In this document: in pieces, positions 20,966 through 31,863 of the stretch
How the letters are laid out: the number at the start of each line of letters is the position of its first letter
Position numbering within the stretch: position 1 is the stretch's first letter
Source: Paracidovorax oryzae ATCC 19882
Lineage (GTDB): Bacteria; Pseudomonadota; Gammaproteobacteria; Burkholderiales; Burkholderiaceae_C
Length of the DNA: 48,844 nucleotides
Assembly (NCBI RefSeq): GCF_000687165.1
Contig: NZ_JMKU01000032.1
Span: forward strand, 1-48,844
Reading direction: 5' to 3'
Program-made: the position numbers and the translations under genes
Notes under the pieces: model-generated
Told to the model about the DNA's origin: nothing
Seen by the model: the letters and a program-made list of their open reading frames with translations, nothing else
Databases searched by the model: none

Positions 20966-21083
20966 CGTGCCGGCGCTGTGCCAGGCCGGCATGGCCATCC
21001 TGGCGCTGTTCGTGCCGCTCGCCCTCGCATGGGGCATCGTGCGCTGGACCATGCGGCGCCCCGGCCGGCCGATGCGGGACTAG
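20952..21083 (+). CDS. Small membrane peptide downstream of kdpE
   Basis: Possible 43-aa peptide with GTG start, preceded by GGAGG (20941-20945) 6 bp upstream. It reads VSTPDVPALCQAGMAILALF, then VPLALAWGIVRWTMRRPGRPMRD: one membrane helix followed by a positively charged tail, predicted inside. It overlaps the preceding frame by 14 bp, which suggests coupling. Its TAG stop is formed by the TA target of a MITE-like element plus the first G of that element; without the element the stop would be TAA at the same codon. Confidence 0.45.
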   Translation: MSTPDVPALCQAGMAILALFVPLALAWGIVRWTMRRPGRPMRD

Positions 21084-21170
21084 GGCCTGTTAACACTATG
21101 GAAGGGGATCGCGTTGCCCCTCGGCGGGCAACCCGCAGGGAAGCTCATCCCATAGTGTTAACAGGCCCTA
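21081..21170. mobile_element. MITE-like palindromic element, about 86 bp, flanked by TA
   Basis: Perfect inverted repeats: GGGCCTGTTAACACTATGG at 21083-21101 and its exact complement at 21150-21168, each flanked by a TA dinucleotide (21081-21082 and 21169-21170) as expected for a TA target duplication. The interior carries a nested hairpin with GTTGCCC and GGGCAAC arms. It has no coding capacity. The structure fits a miniature inverted-repeat element mobilised by a TA-targeting transposase such as the IS630 family, but no parent element is in the window. It may also end transcription as a hairpin. Confidence 0.65.
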
Positions 21171-21448
21171 AACGGGCTGGACTGTGAATTCCAACGATCA
21201 GCTCGACTGGCATCTCGTTCAAGGTGCATTTTTACGGAGCCGTTTCTGACGGCCCTGCCCGCGTGGACCGCACGAGCCAACGGCCTGCAGTGCAGATCTC
21301 CTGCGTCCAAGTCTTCGGTCAGGATTGTCAGTTCCGGATCCTGAACCGCCCCGGTTTTCGCCGAGGCTCAACAGGGGAGGGGCGGCTGGCACTACAATTG
21401 TCTTGGTAACTTTGTGTAACCATAGCGTCAATCTATTAGTCAGACCCC
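21171..21448. other. Intergenic region before the midcut-type gene
   Basis: No gene is supported here. A stem-loop pairs CGGTCAGGAT with ATCCTGAACCG (21316-21348, one bulge). TTTTTACGG followed by GCCGTTTCTGACGGC at 21229-21254 is a small palindrome faintly like the KdpE boxes. A TTGTCT at 21398-21403 could be a -35 box, but no convincing -10 follows. Base composition is lower in G+C than the flanks. Confidence 0.4.
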
Positions 21449-21979
21449 ATGAAACCAACTTCGATGGCCCGTGCGGCCATGGCCGCTGCCTGCGGCTTTC
21501 TGGCCCTGTCCCAGGCGGCTTTCGCCGCTCCGGGTATCGCGGTGACCTATGCCCCGGTCGCCCAATCCGCCGCGCCCATACCCACGCTGTCGCAATGGGG
21601 CCTGGCCCTGCTGTCGCTCGCTCTGGTGGTCGTGATGTATCGTACCCTGCGCAAGGCCGGCAACGGACGCCCCGTTGCCGGACTGATGCTGGCCGGGGCC
21701 CTGGCCCTTGCCATGGGCAGTTCGGGCAGCTGGATCAGCCCATCGTTCGCAGGGGCCGATGGCGCGGAACTGTCCAACAAGGCGGGTGGAATGGTTCTGG
21801 TCTCCAGCCTGACCATCGTCGGCAACACGAGCGGCGTGACGCAGCAGATCGTCAAGATCGAAGTGCCCAATGGATTTACGGCCCGAGCCGTCCCCGACGG
21901 GTTCCCTGTGGCATGTGCCGTGGGCACCACGCTCGCTGCCAATGCGAGTTGCACCGTGTCGTACATGCCTCCTCCCTGA
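21449..21979 (+). CDS. Midcut-by-XrtH type protein with internal IPTL sorting motif
   Basis: Exported protein of 176 aa. A signal peptide (about residues 1-26, ending SQAAFAAP) is followed by APIPTLSQWG at residues 42-51, a hydrophobic stretch (52-65) and basic MYRTLRKAGNGR. This is the tripartite IPTL-CTERM signal cut by exosortase XrtH, but here it sits in the first third. It is followed by a second hydrophobic segment (about 77-92) and an 80-residue mature domain with two cysteines (VACAV and NASCTVSYMPPP). This layout matches the family I recall as 'midcut-by-XrtH'. Its function is not known. XrtH is not in the window. Confidence 0.8.
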   Translation: MKPTSMARAAMAAACGFLALSQAAFAAPGIAVTYAPVAQSAAPIPTLSQWGLALLSLALVVVMYRTLRKAGNGRPVAGLMLAGALALAMGSSGSWISPSFAGADGAELSNKAGGMVLVSSLTIVGNTSGVTQQIVKIEVPNGFTARAVPDGFPVACAVGTTLAANASCTVSYMPPP

Positions 21980-22040
21980 GCCGGCTCGTACCGTCTGCCG
22001 GGCCGCATGTTCGGCCTCGATGCCGGTATCCCCGACCTCC

Positions 22041-22078
22041 ATGCAAAAAGGAGCGCATTTTCGCGCTCCTTTTTGCAT
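22041..22078 (+). terminator. Intrinsic terminator after the midcut-type gene
   Basis: A perfect 16-bp stem, ATGCAAAAAGGAGCGC paired with GCGCTCCTTTTTGCAT around ATTTTC, about 60 bp after the stop codon. The stem contains its own T-run on the descending arm and an A-run on the ascending arm, so it can act on both strands. Confidence 0.8.
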
Positions 22079-22502
22079 GACCCTCCGGTGTCTGGCGCTC
22101 TGCGCCGGGCTCGCACGGACTTTCAATGGAAGTGAGAAAAAGCTCTCTTTTCCCAAGCCGGGATCTGGTCTTTCTCGTCGCTCTCCGTTGCCTGACACGG
22201 CTCGGCGACGACGCGGCGCTTGAACTTCACGGGTGAGTGGTCGCCCTCGAACTCGCGCGCCGACTCCGTGGAGGGGCCTGTCCGATCGCACCTCCACCAT
22301 TGCTCTCGGCACTCCGCCGGATACTGCGGCTTGGGTCTTGCCCCATTTCGAATTCTTTGCTCTACAGCGTAAGGTGTCCGTCAAGCCGGGGCACTTCAAC
22401 GTCAAGCAGCCAGTCTTTGATGCCGCAGCGAAACCGCCATTGACGCCGGGGGCGGCGGGCCGGAATAAGATCATCCGTCGCCAACATGCAGGGAGACCGC
22501 CC
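22079..22502. other. 424-bp intergenic region with a possible promoter
   Basis: I see no gene. A GTGGAGG/CCTCCAC inverted repeat lies at 22268-22297. A TTGACG (22440-22445) with GAATAA (22463-22468) at 17-bp spacing is a plausible sigma-70 promoter for the LprI-like gene at 22503. The stretch is less G+C rich than its neighbours, and open frames crossing it have no protein-like features. Confidence 0.4.
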
Positions 22503-22928
22503 ATGCCACTGAAGACTTCACTCCTGTCCGCGCTGTTCGCCCTGGCCCTCGCCGGCGGTGCCCAGGCCGCCGCCGCCACGGCTGCGAAGGCGGAAGCCGG
22601 CACGTCCGACGAAGTGGATTGTTCCAGGGAGCAGACGTCGACGGTCGGCATGCGGGTGTGCGCGAGCCGCGACCTGGAGCGGGCCGAGCAGGAATTGAAG
22701 GCGACCCGCCAGAAATTGCGGAAAGCGTCCGATCCGGGCATGCGCAAGGCGCTGGACGCTCTGTTCAAGGCGTCGGATACCTACACCGACGCGCTCTGCG
22801 AGGCAAAGACGAAATCCGGCGAAGGCGGCACGCTCCACGGCGTAGCGCTCGGCATGTGCCTGGCCGGCGAAACCCGGCGGCAGAACCAGGTGCTTCTCGA
22901 TCTGCTGAATCGGCCGGAAGGCAGCTGA
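22503..22928 (+). CDS. Secreted LprI/DUF1311-like protein
   Basis: Periplasmic protein of 141 aa. A clear signal peptide (MPLKTSLLSALFALALAGGA, cut after AQA) precedes a domain with VDCSREQTSTVGMRVCASRD and later cysteines at DALCEAK and GMCLAGET. The spacing C-x3-Q-x5-M-x2-C and the following charged helix resemble the DUF1311/LprI N-terminal domain, whose members include lysozyme inhibitors. The ATG at 22503 starts the signal peptide; upstream sequence in the same frame is not protein-like. It is convergent with lipA. Confidence 0.75.
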   Translation: MPLKTSLLSALFALALAGGAQAAAATAAKAEAGTSDEVDCSREQTSTVGMRVCASRDLERAEQELKATRQKLRKASDPGMRKALDALFKASDTYTDALCEAKTKSGEGGTLHGVALGMCLAGETRRQNQVLLDLLNRPEGS

Positions 22929-22950
22929 CGCCCATGCGCCGGGCGCGGGC

Positions 22951-23931
22951 TCACACGCCCGCTGCGTGCGCCTGCTGGTCCGCGTGGTAGCTCGAACGCA
23001 CCATCGCGCCCACGGCGGCGTGGGTGAAACCCATCTTGTAGGCTTCCTCTTCGTACATCTTGAAGGTGTCGGGATGGACGTAGCGGCGCACCGGCAGGTG
23101 GCTGTTGGAGGGGGCGAGGTACTGGCCGATGGTCAGCATGTCGATGTCGTGCGCGCGCATGTCGCGCATCACCTGCAGGATCTCTTCATCCGTCTCGCCC
23201 AGGCCCACCATGATGCCGCTCTTGGTGGGCACGCCGGGATGCAGCGCCTTGAACTTCTTGAGCAGGTTCAGGCTGAACTGGTAGTCCGACCCCGGGCGGG
23301 CTTCCTTGTAGAGGCGCGGCGCGGTCTCCAGGTTGTGGTTCATCACGTCGGGCGGCGCTGCCTTGAGGATCTCCAGCGCGCGGTCGTCGCGTCCGCGGAA
23401 GTCGGGCACCAGGATCTCGATCTGCGTGGCGGGCGAGAGCGCGCGGATGTTCTGGATGCACTCCACGAAGTGGCCGCTGCCGCCGTCGCGCAGGTCGTCG
23501 CGGTCCACGCTGGTGATCACCACGTACTTCAGCTTGAGCGCGGCGATGGTGCGCGCCAGGTTCAGCGGTTCGTCCTTGTCCAGCGGGTCCGGCCGGCCGT
23601 GGCCCACGTCGCAGAACGGGCAGCGGCGCGTGCACTTGTCGCCCATGATCATGAACGTGGCCGTGCCCTTGCCGAAGCACTCGCCGATGTTGGGGCAGGA
23701 GGCTTCCTCGCACACGGTGTGCAGCTTGTGCTCGCGCAGGATCTCCTTGATCTCGTAGAAGCGCGTGGTGGGCGAGCCCGCCTTGACGCGGATCCACTCG
23801 GGTTTCTTCAGCACCTCGCCCTGTTCCACCTTGATGGGGATGCGCGAAAGCTTCGCGGCGGCCTTCTGCTTTGCGAGCGGGTTGTAGGCGACGGTGGATT
23901 GCGCTTCGCGCACGACTTCGGGAGTGCTCAT
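22951..23931 (-). CDS. lipA: Lipoyl synthase
   Basis: Radical SAM enzyme of 326 aa that inserts two sulfurs into octanoyl chains on lipoyl domains. The auxiliary cluster ligands are in [12 protein letters not shown], the radical SAM cluster in [13 protein letters not shown], and the C-terminal RSSYHAD supplies the serine ligand. The start [14 protein letters not shown] at 23931 gives the standard length; the frame stays open upstream over lipB. The gene lies 14 bp after lipB in the same direction, the usual pairing. Confidence 0.97.
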   Translation of the reverse strand: MSTPEVVREAQSTVAYNPLAKQKAAAKLSRIPIKVEQGEVLKKPEWIRVKAGSPTTRFYEIKEILREHKLHTVCEEASCPNIGECFGKGTATFMIMGDKCTRRCPFCDVGHGRPDPLDKDEPLNLARTIAALKLKYVVITSVDRDDLRDGGSGHFVECIQNIRALSPATQIEILVPDFRGRDDRALEILKAAPPDVMNHNLETAPRLYKEARPGSDYQFSLNLLKKFKALHPGVPTKSGIMVGLGETDEEILQVMRDMRAHDIDMLTIGQYLAPSNSHLPVRRYVHPDTFKMYEEEAYKMGFTHAAVGAMVRSSYHADQQAHAAGV

Positions 23932-23945
23932 GGCTGGTGCTGAGA

Positions 23946-24638
23946 TCAGGGCGCGAGGCGGATGGCCAATTGGCTGGCCAGCACGGAAGCCGCTTCGTCC
24001 CAGGTGGTGTGCACGCCGATTGTAGAAAGGTCCACGGTCGGCAGCCCTGCGTAGCCGCAAGGGTTGATGCGCGAGAAGGGTTCCAGGTCCATGGCCACGT
24101 TGAGTGCCACGCCGTGGTAGGTGCAGTGGCGCGAGACCTTGATGCCGAGCGCGGCGATCTTGCCCAGGCCGGAAAAATCGGGGCCGGCCGCGGGTGCCGA
24201 CGGATCGGCTTTCTGCGGGCGCTGGGGCAGCAGGGCGTGGCTGCGTGGATCGTCCAGCCGCACGTAGATGCCGGGCGCGCCGGCCACCCGGTGGCCCGTG
24301 ATGCCGAAATGCGCGAGCGTGCGGATCGCGGCCTCTTCCACGCGGTGGACGTATTCCTTTACGTAGTAGCCGGCGCGCCGCAGGTCGACGAGCGGATAGG
24401 CCACCACCTGCCCGGGGCCGTGGAAGGTGACCTGCCCGCCGCGGTTGGTGGCGACCACGGGAATGTCGCCCGGGGCCAGCAGGTGGTCGGCACGGCCCGC
24501 GAGGCCCTGCGTGAAATGGGGTGCGTGCTCGCACACCCAGAGGGCATCGGGCGTGTCGTCGGTGCGCTGCCCGGTGAACGCCTGCATGGCGTCCACGGTT
24601 TCGCGCAAGTCCACCCGCCCGAGCATCCGCACCTGCAT
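23946..24638 (-). CDS. lipB: Octanoyl-ACP:protein transferase
   Basis: Enzyme of 230 aa that moves octanoate from ACP to lipoyl domains, feeding LipA. Motifs: [22 protein letters not shown] and [17 protein letters not shown], with the catalytic Cys in RHCTYHG and Lys in GIKVS. Between the IYVRLDD strand and the [11 protein letters not shown] strand is an extra segment of about 25 residues rich in Pro and Ala ([14 protein letters not shown]). It is flanked by ybeD and lipA with 14-bp gaps, forming one operon. Confidence 0.96.
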   Translation of the reverse strand: MQVRMLGRVDLRETVDAMQAFTGQRTDDTPDALWVCEHAPHFTQGLAGRADHLLAPGDIPVVATNRGGQVTFHGPGQVVAYPLVDLRRAGYYVKEYVHRVEEAAIRTLAHFGITGHRVAGAPGIYVRLDDPRSHALLPQRPQKADPSAPAAGPDFSGLGKIAALGIKVSRHCTYHGVALNVAMDLEPFSRINPCGYAGLPTVDLSTIGVHTTWDEAASVLASQLAIRLAP

Positions 24639-24652
24639 CGCCGTGTCCTGGA

Positions 24653-24964
24653 TCAGAGCACCACCTTCACCATCGGGTGCGAGGAAAGCGCGCGGTACAG
24701 GTCGTCGAGCTGTTCGCGGCTGGTCGCCGTCACGGTGAGGGTCACGCCCAGGTAATTTCCCTCGCGGCTGTCACGCAGTTCGATGGTGGAGGCGTCGAAC
24801 GAGGGATCGAAGCGGCGGGCCACCTCGGTCAGCGCATGGACGAACCCGTCGGCCTTGCGGCCCATGACCTTGATGGGGAAGCGGGAGGGGTACTCGATGA
24901 GCGATTCCTTGCGCGGATCGCCCTCGGATCCGATCACCGGGGAAGGGGTGGGGGGCTGTGTCAT
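24653..24964 (-). CDS. ybeD: DUF493 (YbeD-like) protein
   Basis: Small ACT-like protein of 103 aa of unknown biochemical role that commonly precedes lipB. It shows the family pattern [14 protein letters not shown] near residues 22-35 and ends in HPMVKVVL. The ATG at 24964 was chosen since it gives a family-like N-terminus; an earlier in-frame start at 25078 would add a stretch that does not look like the family. It is first in the ybeD-lipB-lipA operon and divergent from the atp operon, with 220 bp between. Confidence 0.9.
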   Translation of the reverse strand: MTQPPTPSPVIGSEGDPRKESLIEYPSRFPIKVMGRKADGFVHALTEVARRFDPSFDASTIELRDSREGNYLGVTLTVTATSREQLDDLYRALSSHPMVKVVL

Positions 24965-25093
24965 GCGATGATTGTCGGCGAAGCAGGGGAAAGGCACCGG
25001 GGCGGCGATGCGCCATGCTGGTGCCCGCAGGAGGCCTGGTTCACCCACCGGGTGCACCGTTGCGCGCCGTTGTCGCACGCGCGCCCCAAGGCA

Positions 25094-25124
25094 TTGCAGG
25101 ATGCAACGGGTTTTTACTTATAAT
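25094..25124 (+). promoter_or_regulatory. Sigma-70 type promoter for the atp operon
   Basis: A consensus -10 TATAAT (25119-25124) with TTGCAG (25094-25099) upstream at 19-bp spacing, slightly longer than ideal. It would start transcription near 25131, about 55 bp before atpI. No other good promoter is seen in the gap. Confidence 0.6.
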
Positions 25125-25184
25125 CAAGGGCTTTGTAAGAAGTTCCAGCCCGGATGCCGGGCGTCCAGCAGGCGTTGACCAACC

Positions 25185-25655
25185 ATGAAAACAGACGCTA
25201 CGGACACTGGAACTGAGGTCGAGGATTCCGGTTTCAAGCCCCTTTCTGCAGCCGAGGCGCAGGAATGGCGGCAACGACATCCACCCATGTCCATCTGGCG
25301 CATCGTTGCGGGCCAGGCGGCGGTGGGGCTCGTTGCGGCCCTGGTGGCCTGGATGGTGACCGGACGGTCCCATGTCGCCTGGTCCACGGGTTACGGAGCG
25401 CTGGCGGTGGTTCTTCCCGCAGCGCTCTTCGCCCGGGGCATGGCGCGCAGGAGGTCTTCCGCCGGGGGCGCCCTGGCGGGGCTCTTCGGATGGGAGCTGG
25501 TCAAGATTGCTTTGACCGTCGCCATGCTGGCGGCGGCGCCCCGGCTGGTGCCGGGATTGAGCTGGCTGGCTCTGCTCGCCGGCATGGTGGTGACGATGAA
25601 AACGTACTGGATCGCGCTCATGGTGCGGTCCGGTGTCCGCAAACCGATTGATTGA
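25185..25655 (+). CDS. atpI: ATP synthase protein I
   Basis: Membrane protein of 156 aa that helps assemble the c-ring. A hydrophilic N-terminus of about 35 residues is followed by four hydrophobic segments; the core GWELVKIALTVAMLA is typical of AtpI. It is the first gene of the atp operon, 15 bp before atpB. The ATG at 25185 has no strong Shine-Dalgarno. Confidence 0.9.
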   Translation: MKTDATDTGTEVEDSGFKPLSAAEAQEWRQRHPPMSIWRIVAGQAAVGLVAALVAWMVTGRSHVAWSTGYGALAVVLPAALFARGMARRRSSAGGALAGLFGWELVKIALTVAMLAAAPRLVPGLSWLALLAGMVVTMKTYWIALMVRSGVRKPID

Positions 25656-25670
25656 GAGAAGAGTTGTCCG

Positions 25671-26549
25671 ATGGCCGCAGAAGCGCATGCCCCGACTGCC
25701 AGTGAATACATCGTTCACCACTTGCAGCATCTTCAGAACATCAAGCAGAAGTCCATCGTCGATTTCTCCGTGGTGAACTACGACTCCGTCATCGTGGGCC
25801 TGGTGCTCGGCGCCATCGCCCTGTTCACCTTCTGGATCTGCGCCCGCAAGGCGACTTCCGGCGTGCCGGGCCGCTTCCAGGCCGCCGTCGAGATCCTGGT
25901 CGAGATGGTGGACAACCAGGCCAAGGCCAACATCCACAACGCCGAGAGCCGCAAGTTCATCGCGCCCCTGGCCCTCACCGTGTTCGTGTGGATCTTCCTC
26001 ATGAACGCGATGGACATGCTGCCCGTGGACTTGCTGCCCGCCATCTGGGCCCAGATCTACGGCGCCGCCGGCCACGATCCGCACCACGCCTACCTGCGCG
26101 TCGTGCCCACGGCCGACCTTTCCACCACGCTGGGCCTGTCCACGGCCGTGCTGATCCTCTGCCTGTACTACAGCGTGAAGATCAAGGGCCTGGGCGGCTG
26201 GGCGCACGAACTCGTGACGGCCCCGTTCGGCACGAGCAAGAATCCCGTCTTCGCCCTGATCCTGGGCGTGGTCAATCTGCTGATGCAGATCATCGAATAC
26301 GTTGCCAAGACCGTGTCGCATGGCATGCGGCTGTTCGGCAACATGTACGCTGGTGAGTTGGTGTTCATGCTGATCGCCCTGATGGGCGGCGCGGCAGCCA
26401 TGTCGCTTTCCGGTGTGTTGCTCCCCGTGGGGCACATCATTGCGGGCTCTATCTGGGCGATCTTCCACATCCTGGTGATCACCCTGCAGGCCTTCATTTT
26501 CATGATGCTGGCGCTGATCTATCTCGGCCAGGCACATGACGCTCACTGA
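25671..26549 (+). CDS. atpB: F1Fo ATP synthase subunit a
   Basis: Proton-channel subunit of 292 aa. The essential arginine is Arg220 in SHGMRLFGNMYAGELVF, and the final helices (FHILVITLQAFIFMMLALIYL) carry the usual half-channel residues. Six or so membrane segments are seen. Length and the TSEYIVHHL N-terminus fit betaproteobacterial AtpB. atpE follows after 54 bp. Confidence 0.97.
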   Translation: MAAEAHAPTASEYIVHHLQHLQNIKQKSIVDFSVVNYDSVIVGLVLGAIALFTFWICARKATSGVPGRFQAAVEILVEMVDNQAKANIHNAESRKFIAPLALTVFVWIFLMNAMDMLPVDLLPAIWAQIYGAAGHDPHHAYLRVVPTADLSTTLGLSTAVLILCLYYSVKIKGLGGWAHELVTAPFGTSKNPVFALILGVVNLLMQIIEYVAKTVSHGMRLFGNMYAGELVFMLIALMGGAAAMSLSGVLLPVGHIIAGSIWAIFHILVITLQAFIFMMLALIYLGQAHDAH

Positions 26550-26852
<303 letters not shown>

Positions 26853-26886
26853 TTCCCGACCAACGCCCAACTAGAAAGGTGTTGCC

Positions 26887-27357
26887 GTGAGTATCAACGC
26901 GACCCTGTTCGTTCAGGCCATCGTCTTCCTGATCCTGGTGCTGTTCACGATGAAGTTCGTGTGGCCCCCGATCGCGAAGGCGCTGGATGAGCGAGCCCAG
27001 AAAATCGCCGAAGGCCTCGCTGCTGCCGACCGCGCCAAGTCCGAACTCGTCGCCGTGAACCAGCGCGTCGAGACGGAACTCGCGCAGACGCGCAACGAGA
27101 CGGCATCGCGTCTTGCGGACGCCGAGCGCCGTGCCCAGGCCATCATCGAAGAGGCCAAGGCCCGCGCGGCCGAGGAAGGCAACAAGATCGTCGCCGCTGC
27201 CCGCGCCGAGGCCGAGCAGCAGTCGATCCAGGCCCGCGAAGCCCTGCGCGAGCAGGTGGCTGCGCTGGCCGTCAAGGGTGCCGAGCAGATCCTCCGCAAG
27301 GAGGTCAATGCCGGCGTCCACGCCGATCTGCTGAACCGGCTCAAGACCGAGCTGTAA
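26887..27357 (+). CDS. atpF: F1Fo ATP synthase subunit b
   Basis: Peripheral-stalk subunit of 156 aa: an N-terminal membrane helix ([22 protein letters not shown]) followed by a long charged helix or coiled coil with a right-handed type repeat. It starts with GTG at 26887, preceded by AAAGGTG. This gives the standard [10 protein letters not shown] start and length. atpH begins 15 bp downstream. Confidence 0.96.
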   Translation: MSINATLFVQAIVFLILVLFTMKFVWPPIAKALDERAQKIAEGLAAADRAKSELVAVNQRVETELAQTRNETASRLADAERRAQAIIEEAKARAAEEGNKIVAAARAEAEQQSIQAREALREQVAALAVKGAEQILRKEVNAGVHADLLNRLKTEL

Positions 27358-27372
27358 GTAAGGGACGCAACC

Positions 27373-27915
27373 ATGGCTGAACTCGCCACCATTGCCCGCC
27401 CTTACGCGGAAGCCCTGTTCAAGGCCTGCGCAGCCCAGCCGGGCGCCGACCTGGGCAGCACCGTCGCCTGGGTGGACGAACTGGCGGCGATCGCTGCCGA
27501 CCCGCAGGTGCGGCAGCTGGCCGACAACCCCAAGATCGAGCCCGGACAGCTGTTCGACCTGATCGCCGGGGTGGTGCGCGCGCCGCTCTCCGATGCGGCC
27601 CGCAACTTCCTGCGCGTGCTCATCGACAACGGCCGCCTCGAAGCGCTGCCCGAGGTGGCTGCGCAGTTCCGCGCCCTGGTCAACCGCCAGAGCGGCTCGT
27701 CCGACGCGGTGGTACACAGCGCGTTCCCGATCGATGCCGGCGCGCTGGCGGAGCTCGGTGCCTCGCTGGAGAAACGCTTCGGCCGCAAGCTGAACCTCTC
27801 CGTGCAGCTCGACGAGTCGCTGATCGGCGGCGTGCGCGTGGCCGTGGGCGACGAGGTGCTGGACACCTCCGTCAAGGCCCGTCTGGAACAAATGAAAGCG
27901 GCCCTCGTCGCGTAA
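27373..27915 (+). CDS. atpH: F1Fo ATP synthase subunit delta
   Basis: Stalk protein of 180 aa linking subunit b to the F1 head. It begins [18 protein letters not shown], with helical bundle residues up to about 110, and ends with the conserved [25 protein letters not shown] segment. Normal length. It lies between atpF and atpA as in other proteobacteria. Confidence 0.97.
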   Translation: MAELATIARPYAEALFKACAAQPGADLGSTVAWVDELAAIAADPQVRQLADNPKIEPGQLFDLIAGVVRAPLSDAARNFLRVLIDNGRLEALPEVAAQFRALVNRQSGSSDAVVHSAFPIDAGALAELGASLEKRFGRKLNLSVQLDESLIGGVRVAVGDEVLDTSVKARLEQMKAALVA

Positions 27916-27957
27916 GCGCCCGAGGTTTCGGCTAACCCAAGAAAGAAGGAAAGAGTC

Positions 27958-29517
27958 ATGCAACTCAATCCCGCAGAGATTTCTGAACTGATCAAGAGCC
28001 GCATCGAAGGTCTGGCAGCCAGCAGCGATATCCGCAACCAGGGCACCGTGGTGTCCGTGACCGACGGCATCGTGCGCGTCCATGGCCTGTCGGACGTGAT
28101 GCAGGGCGAAATGCTCGAATTCCCGGCCACCCAGGACGGCCAGCCCTCCTACGGCCTCGCACTGAACCTCGAGCGCGACTCCGTCGGCGCCGTGATTCTG
28201 GGCGAGTACGAGCACATCTCCGAAGGCGACACCGTGAAGTGCACGGGCCGCATCCTGGAAGTGCCCGTGGGTCCCGAACTGGTCGGCCGCGTGGTGAACG
28301 CCCTGGGCCAGCCCATCGACGGCAAGGGCCCGATCAACGCCAAGCTGACGGACGTGATCGAGAAGGTCGCTCCCGGCGTGATCGCGCGCCAGTCCGTGGA
28401 CCAGCCGCTGCAGACCGGCATCAAGTCCATCGACGCCATGGTGCCCGTGGGCCGCGGCCAGCGCGAGCTGATCATCGGTGACCGCCAGACCGGCAAGACG
28501 GCCGTGGCCATCGACGCCATCATCGCCCAGAAGGGCCAGGGCGTGACGTGTATCTACGTCGCGATCGGCCAGAAGGCTTCCTCGATCAAGAACGTGGTGC
28601 GCGCCCTGGAACAGGCCGGCGCCATGGAGTACACGATCGTGGTGGCGGCATCCGCTTCCGAGTCGGCTGCCATGCAGTACGTGTCGGCCTACTCCGGCTG
28701 CACGATGGGCGAGTACTTCCGCGACCGCGGCGAAGACGCGCTGATCGTCTATGACGACCTGTCCAAGCAGGCCGTGGCCTACCGCCAGGTTTCGCTGCTG
28801 CTGCGCCGCCCGCCGGGCCGCGAAGCCTATCCCGGCGACGTGTTCTATCTCCACAGCCGCCTGCTGGAGCGCGCAGCCCGCGTGAACGCCGACTACGTCG
28901 AAGCCTTCACCAAGGGTGAAGTCAAGGGCAAGACCGGTTCGCTGACGGCCCTGCCGATCATCGAGACGCAGGCCGGCGACGTGTCCGCCTTCGTTCCGAC
29001 CAACGTGATCTCGATCACGGACGGCCAGATCTTCCTGGAAACCAGCCTGTTCAACGCCGGTATCCGCCCCGCCATCAACGCCGGTATCTCCGTGTCGCGC
29101 GTGGGTGGTGCTGCCCAGACCAAGATCATCAAGGGCCTGTCCGGCGGTATCCGTACCGACCTGGCGCAGTACCGTGAGCTGGCTGCGTTCGCGCAGTTCG
29201 CTTCCGACCTGGACGAAGCCACCCGCAAGCAGCTCGACCGCGGTGCCCGCGTGACCGAACTGCTCAAGCAGGCCCAGTACAGCCCGCTGCCCATCTCGCT
29301 GATGGGTGCGACGCTGTTCGCGGTGAACAAGGGCTTCATGGACGACGTGGACGTGAAGAAGGTGCTCGCCTTCGAATCCGGCCTGCACCAGTTCCTCAAG
29401 ACCAGCCACGGCGCCCTGCTGGAGCGCCTGGAGAAGAACCGTGCCTTCGACAAGGAAGGCAAGGACGAGGCCGAACTGACGCAAGCCATCACGGCCTTCA
29501 AGAAGTCGTTCGCCTAA
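27958..29517 (+). CDS. atpA: F1Fo ATP synthase subunit alpha
   Basis: Regulatory nucleotide-binding subunit of 519 aa. Walker [14 protein letters not shown] contains Lys180; the arginine finger region is in [13 protein letters not shown]. It begins [19 protein letters not shown], as usual. AAGAAGGAAAGAG precedes the ATG. It is 42 bp after atpH and 18 bp before atpG. Confidence 0.98.
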   Translation: MQLNPAEISELIKSRIEGLAASSDIRNQGTVVSVTDGIVRVHGLSDVMQGEMLEFPATQDGQPSYGLALNLERDSVGAVILGEYEHISEGDTVKCTGRILEVPVGPELVGRVVNALGQPIDGKGPINAKLTDVIEKVAPGVIARQSVDQPLQTGIKSIDAMVPVGRGQRELIIGDRQTGKTAVAIDAIIAQKGQGVTCIYVAIGQKASSIKNVVRALEQAGAMEYTIVVAASASESAAMQYVSAYSGCTMGEYFRDRGEDALIVYDDLSKQAVAYRQVSLLLRRPPGREAYPGDVFYLHSRLLERAARVNADYVEAFTKGEVKGKTGSLTALPIIETQAGDVSAFVPTNVISITDGQIFLETSLFNAGIRPAINAGISVSRVGGAAQTKIIKGLSGGIRTDLAQYRELAAFAQFASDLDEATRKQLDRGARVTELLKQAQYSPLPISLMGATLFAVNKGFMDDVDVKKVLAFESGLHQFLKTSHGALLERLEKNRAFDKEGKDEAELTQAITAFKKSFA

Positions 29518-29535
29518 ACCGGACGAGGACCCATC

Positions 29536-30402
29536 ATGGCAGCAGGCAAGGAAATACGCGGCAAGATCAAATCGGTGGAGAACACCAAGAAGATCACCAA
29601 GGCCATGGAAATGGTGGCCGCGTCCAAGATGCGCAAGGCGCAGGACCGCATGCGTGCCGCACGGCCTTACAGCGAGAAGATCCGCAACATCGCGGCGAAC
29701 CTCGGCCAGGCCAATCCCGAGTACGTCCATCCCTTCATGAAGTCGAACGACGCCAAGACGGCCGGCTTCATCGTGGTGACGACGGACAAGGGCCTGTGCG
29801 GCGGCATGAACACCAACGTGCTGCGCGCCGTGACGGCCAAGCTGCGCGAACTGCAGTCGCAGGGCGTGTCCACGCAGGCCGTCGCGATCGGCAACAAGGG
29901 CCTGGGCTTCCTGAACCGCGTCGGCGCCCAGGTGGTGTCGCACGCGACCGGCCTGGGGGACACCCCCCACCTGGACAAGCTGATCGGCCCCGTGAAGGTG
30001 CTGCTCGACGCCTATGCCGAAGGCAAGATCAACGGCGTGTACCTCGCGTACACGAAGTTCATCAACACCATGAAGCAGGAATCGGTCGTCGAACAGCTGC
30101 TGCCGCTCTCTTCCGAGAAGATGCAGGCCGAGAAGACCGAGCACGGCTGGGACTACATCTACGAGCCCGATGCCCAGAGCGTCATCGACGACCTGCTCGT
30201 GCGCTACGTGGAGTCCCTGATCTATCAGGCCGTGGCCGAGAACATGGCGTCCGAGCAGTCGGCGCGCATGGTGGCCATGAAGGCCGCCACGGACAACGCG
30301 GGCAACGTCATCGGCGAACTCAAGCTGGTCTACAACAAGACGCGCCAGGCCGCGATCACGAAGGAACTTTCGGAGATCGTCGCGGGTGCCGCGGCAGTTT
30401 AA
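29536..30402 (+). CDS. atpG: F1Fo ATP synthase subunit gamma
   Basis: Central rotor shaft of 288 aa. The N-terminal helix [33 protein letters not shown] and the C-terminal helix [31 protein letters not shown] form the coiled coil inside the alpha-beta ring; [12 protein letters not shown] is the conserved domain start. Standard length and position. Confidence 0.98.
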   Translation: MAAGKEIRGKIKSVENTKKITKAMEMVAASKMRKAQDRMRAARPYSEKIRNIAANLGQANPEYVHPFMKSNDAKTAGFIVVTTDKGLCGGMNTNVLRAVTAKLRELQSQGVSTQAVAIGNKGLGFLNRVGAQVVSHATGLGDTPHLDKLIGPVKVLLDAYAEGKINGVYLAYTKFINTMKQESVVEQLLPLSSEKMQAEKTEHGWDYIYEPDAQSVIDDLLVRYVESLIYQAVAENMASEQSARMVAMKAATDNAGNVIGELKLVYNKTRQAAITKELSEIVAGAAAV

Positions 30403-31851
<1,449 letters not shown>

Positions 31852-31863
31852 AGCGGCGCATAC

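Noticed and set aside
21229-21254. Third KdpE-like box before the midcut gene
   Set aside because: TTTTTACGG and GTTTCTG occur, but the half-site spacing is 12 bp and the match is poor; the segment is better described as a small palindrome.
22233-22502. N-terminal extension of the LprI-like protein
   Set aside because: The frame is open but would bury a clear signal peptide inside the protein, and a promoter-like sequence lies within it.
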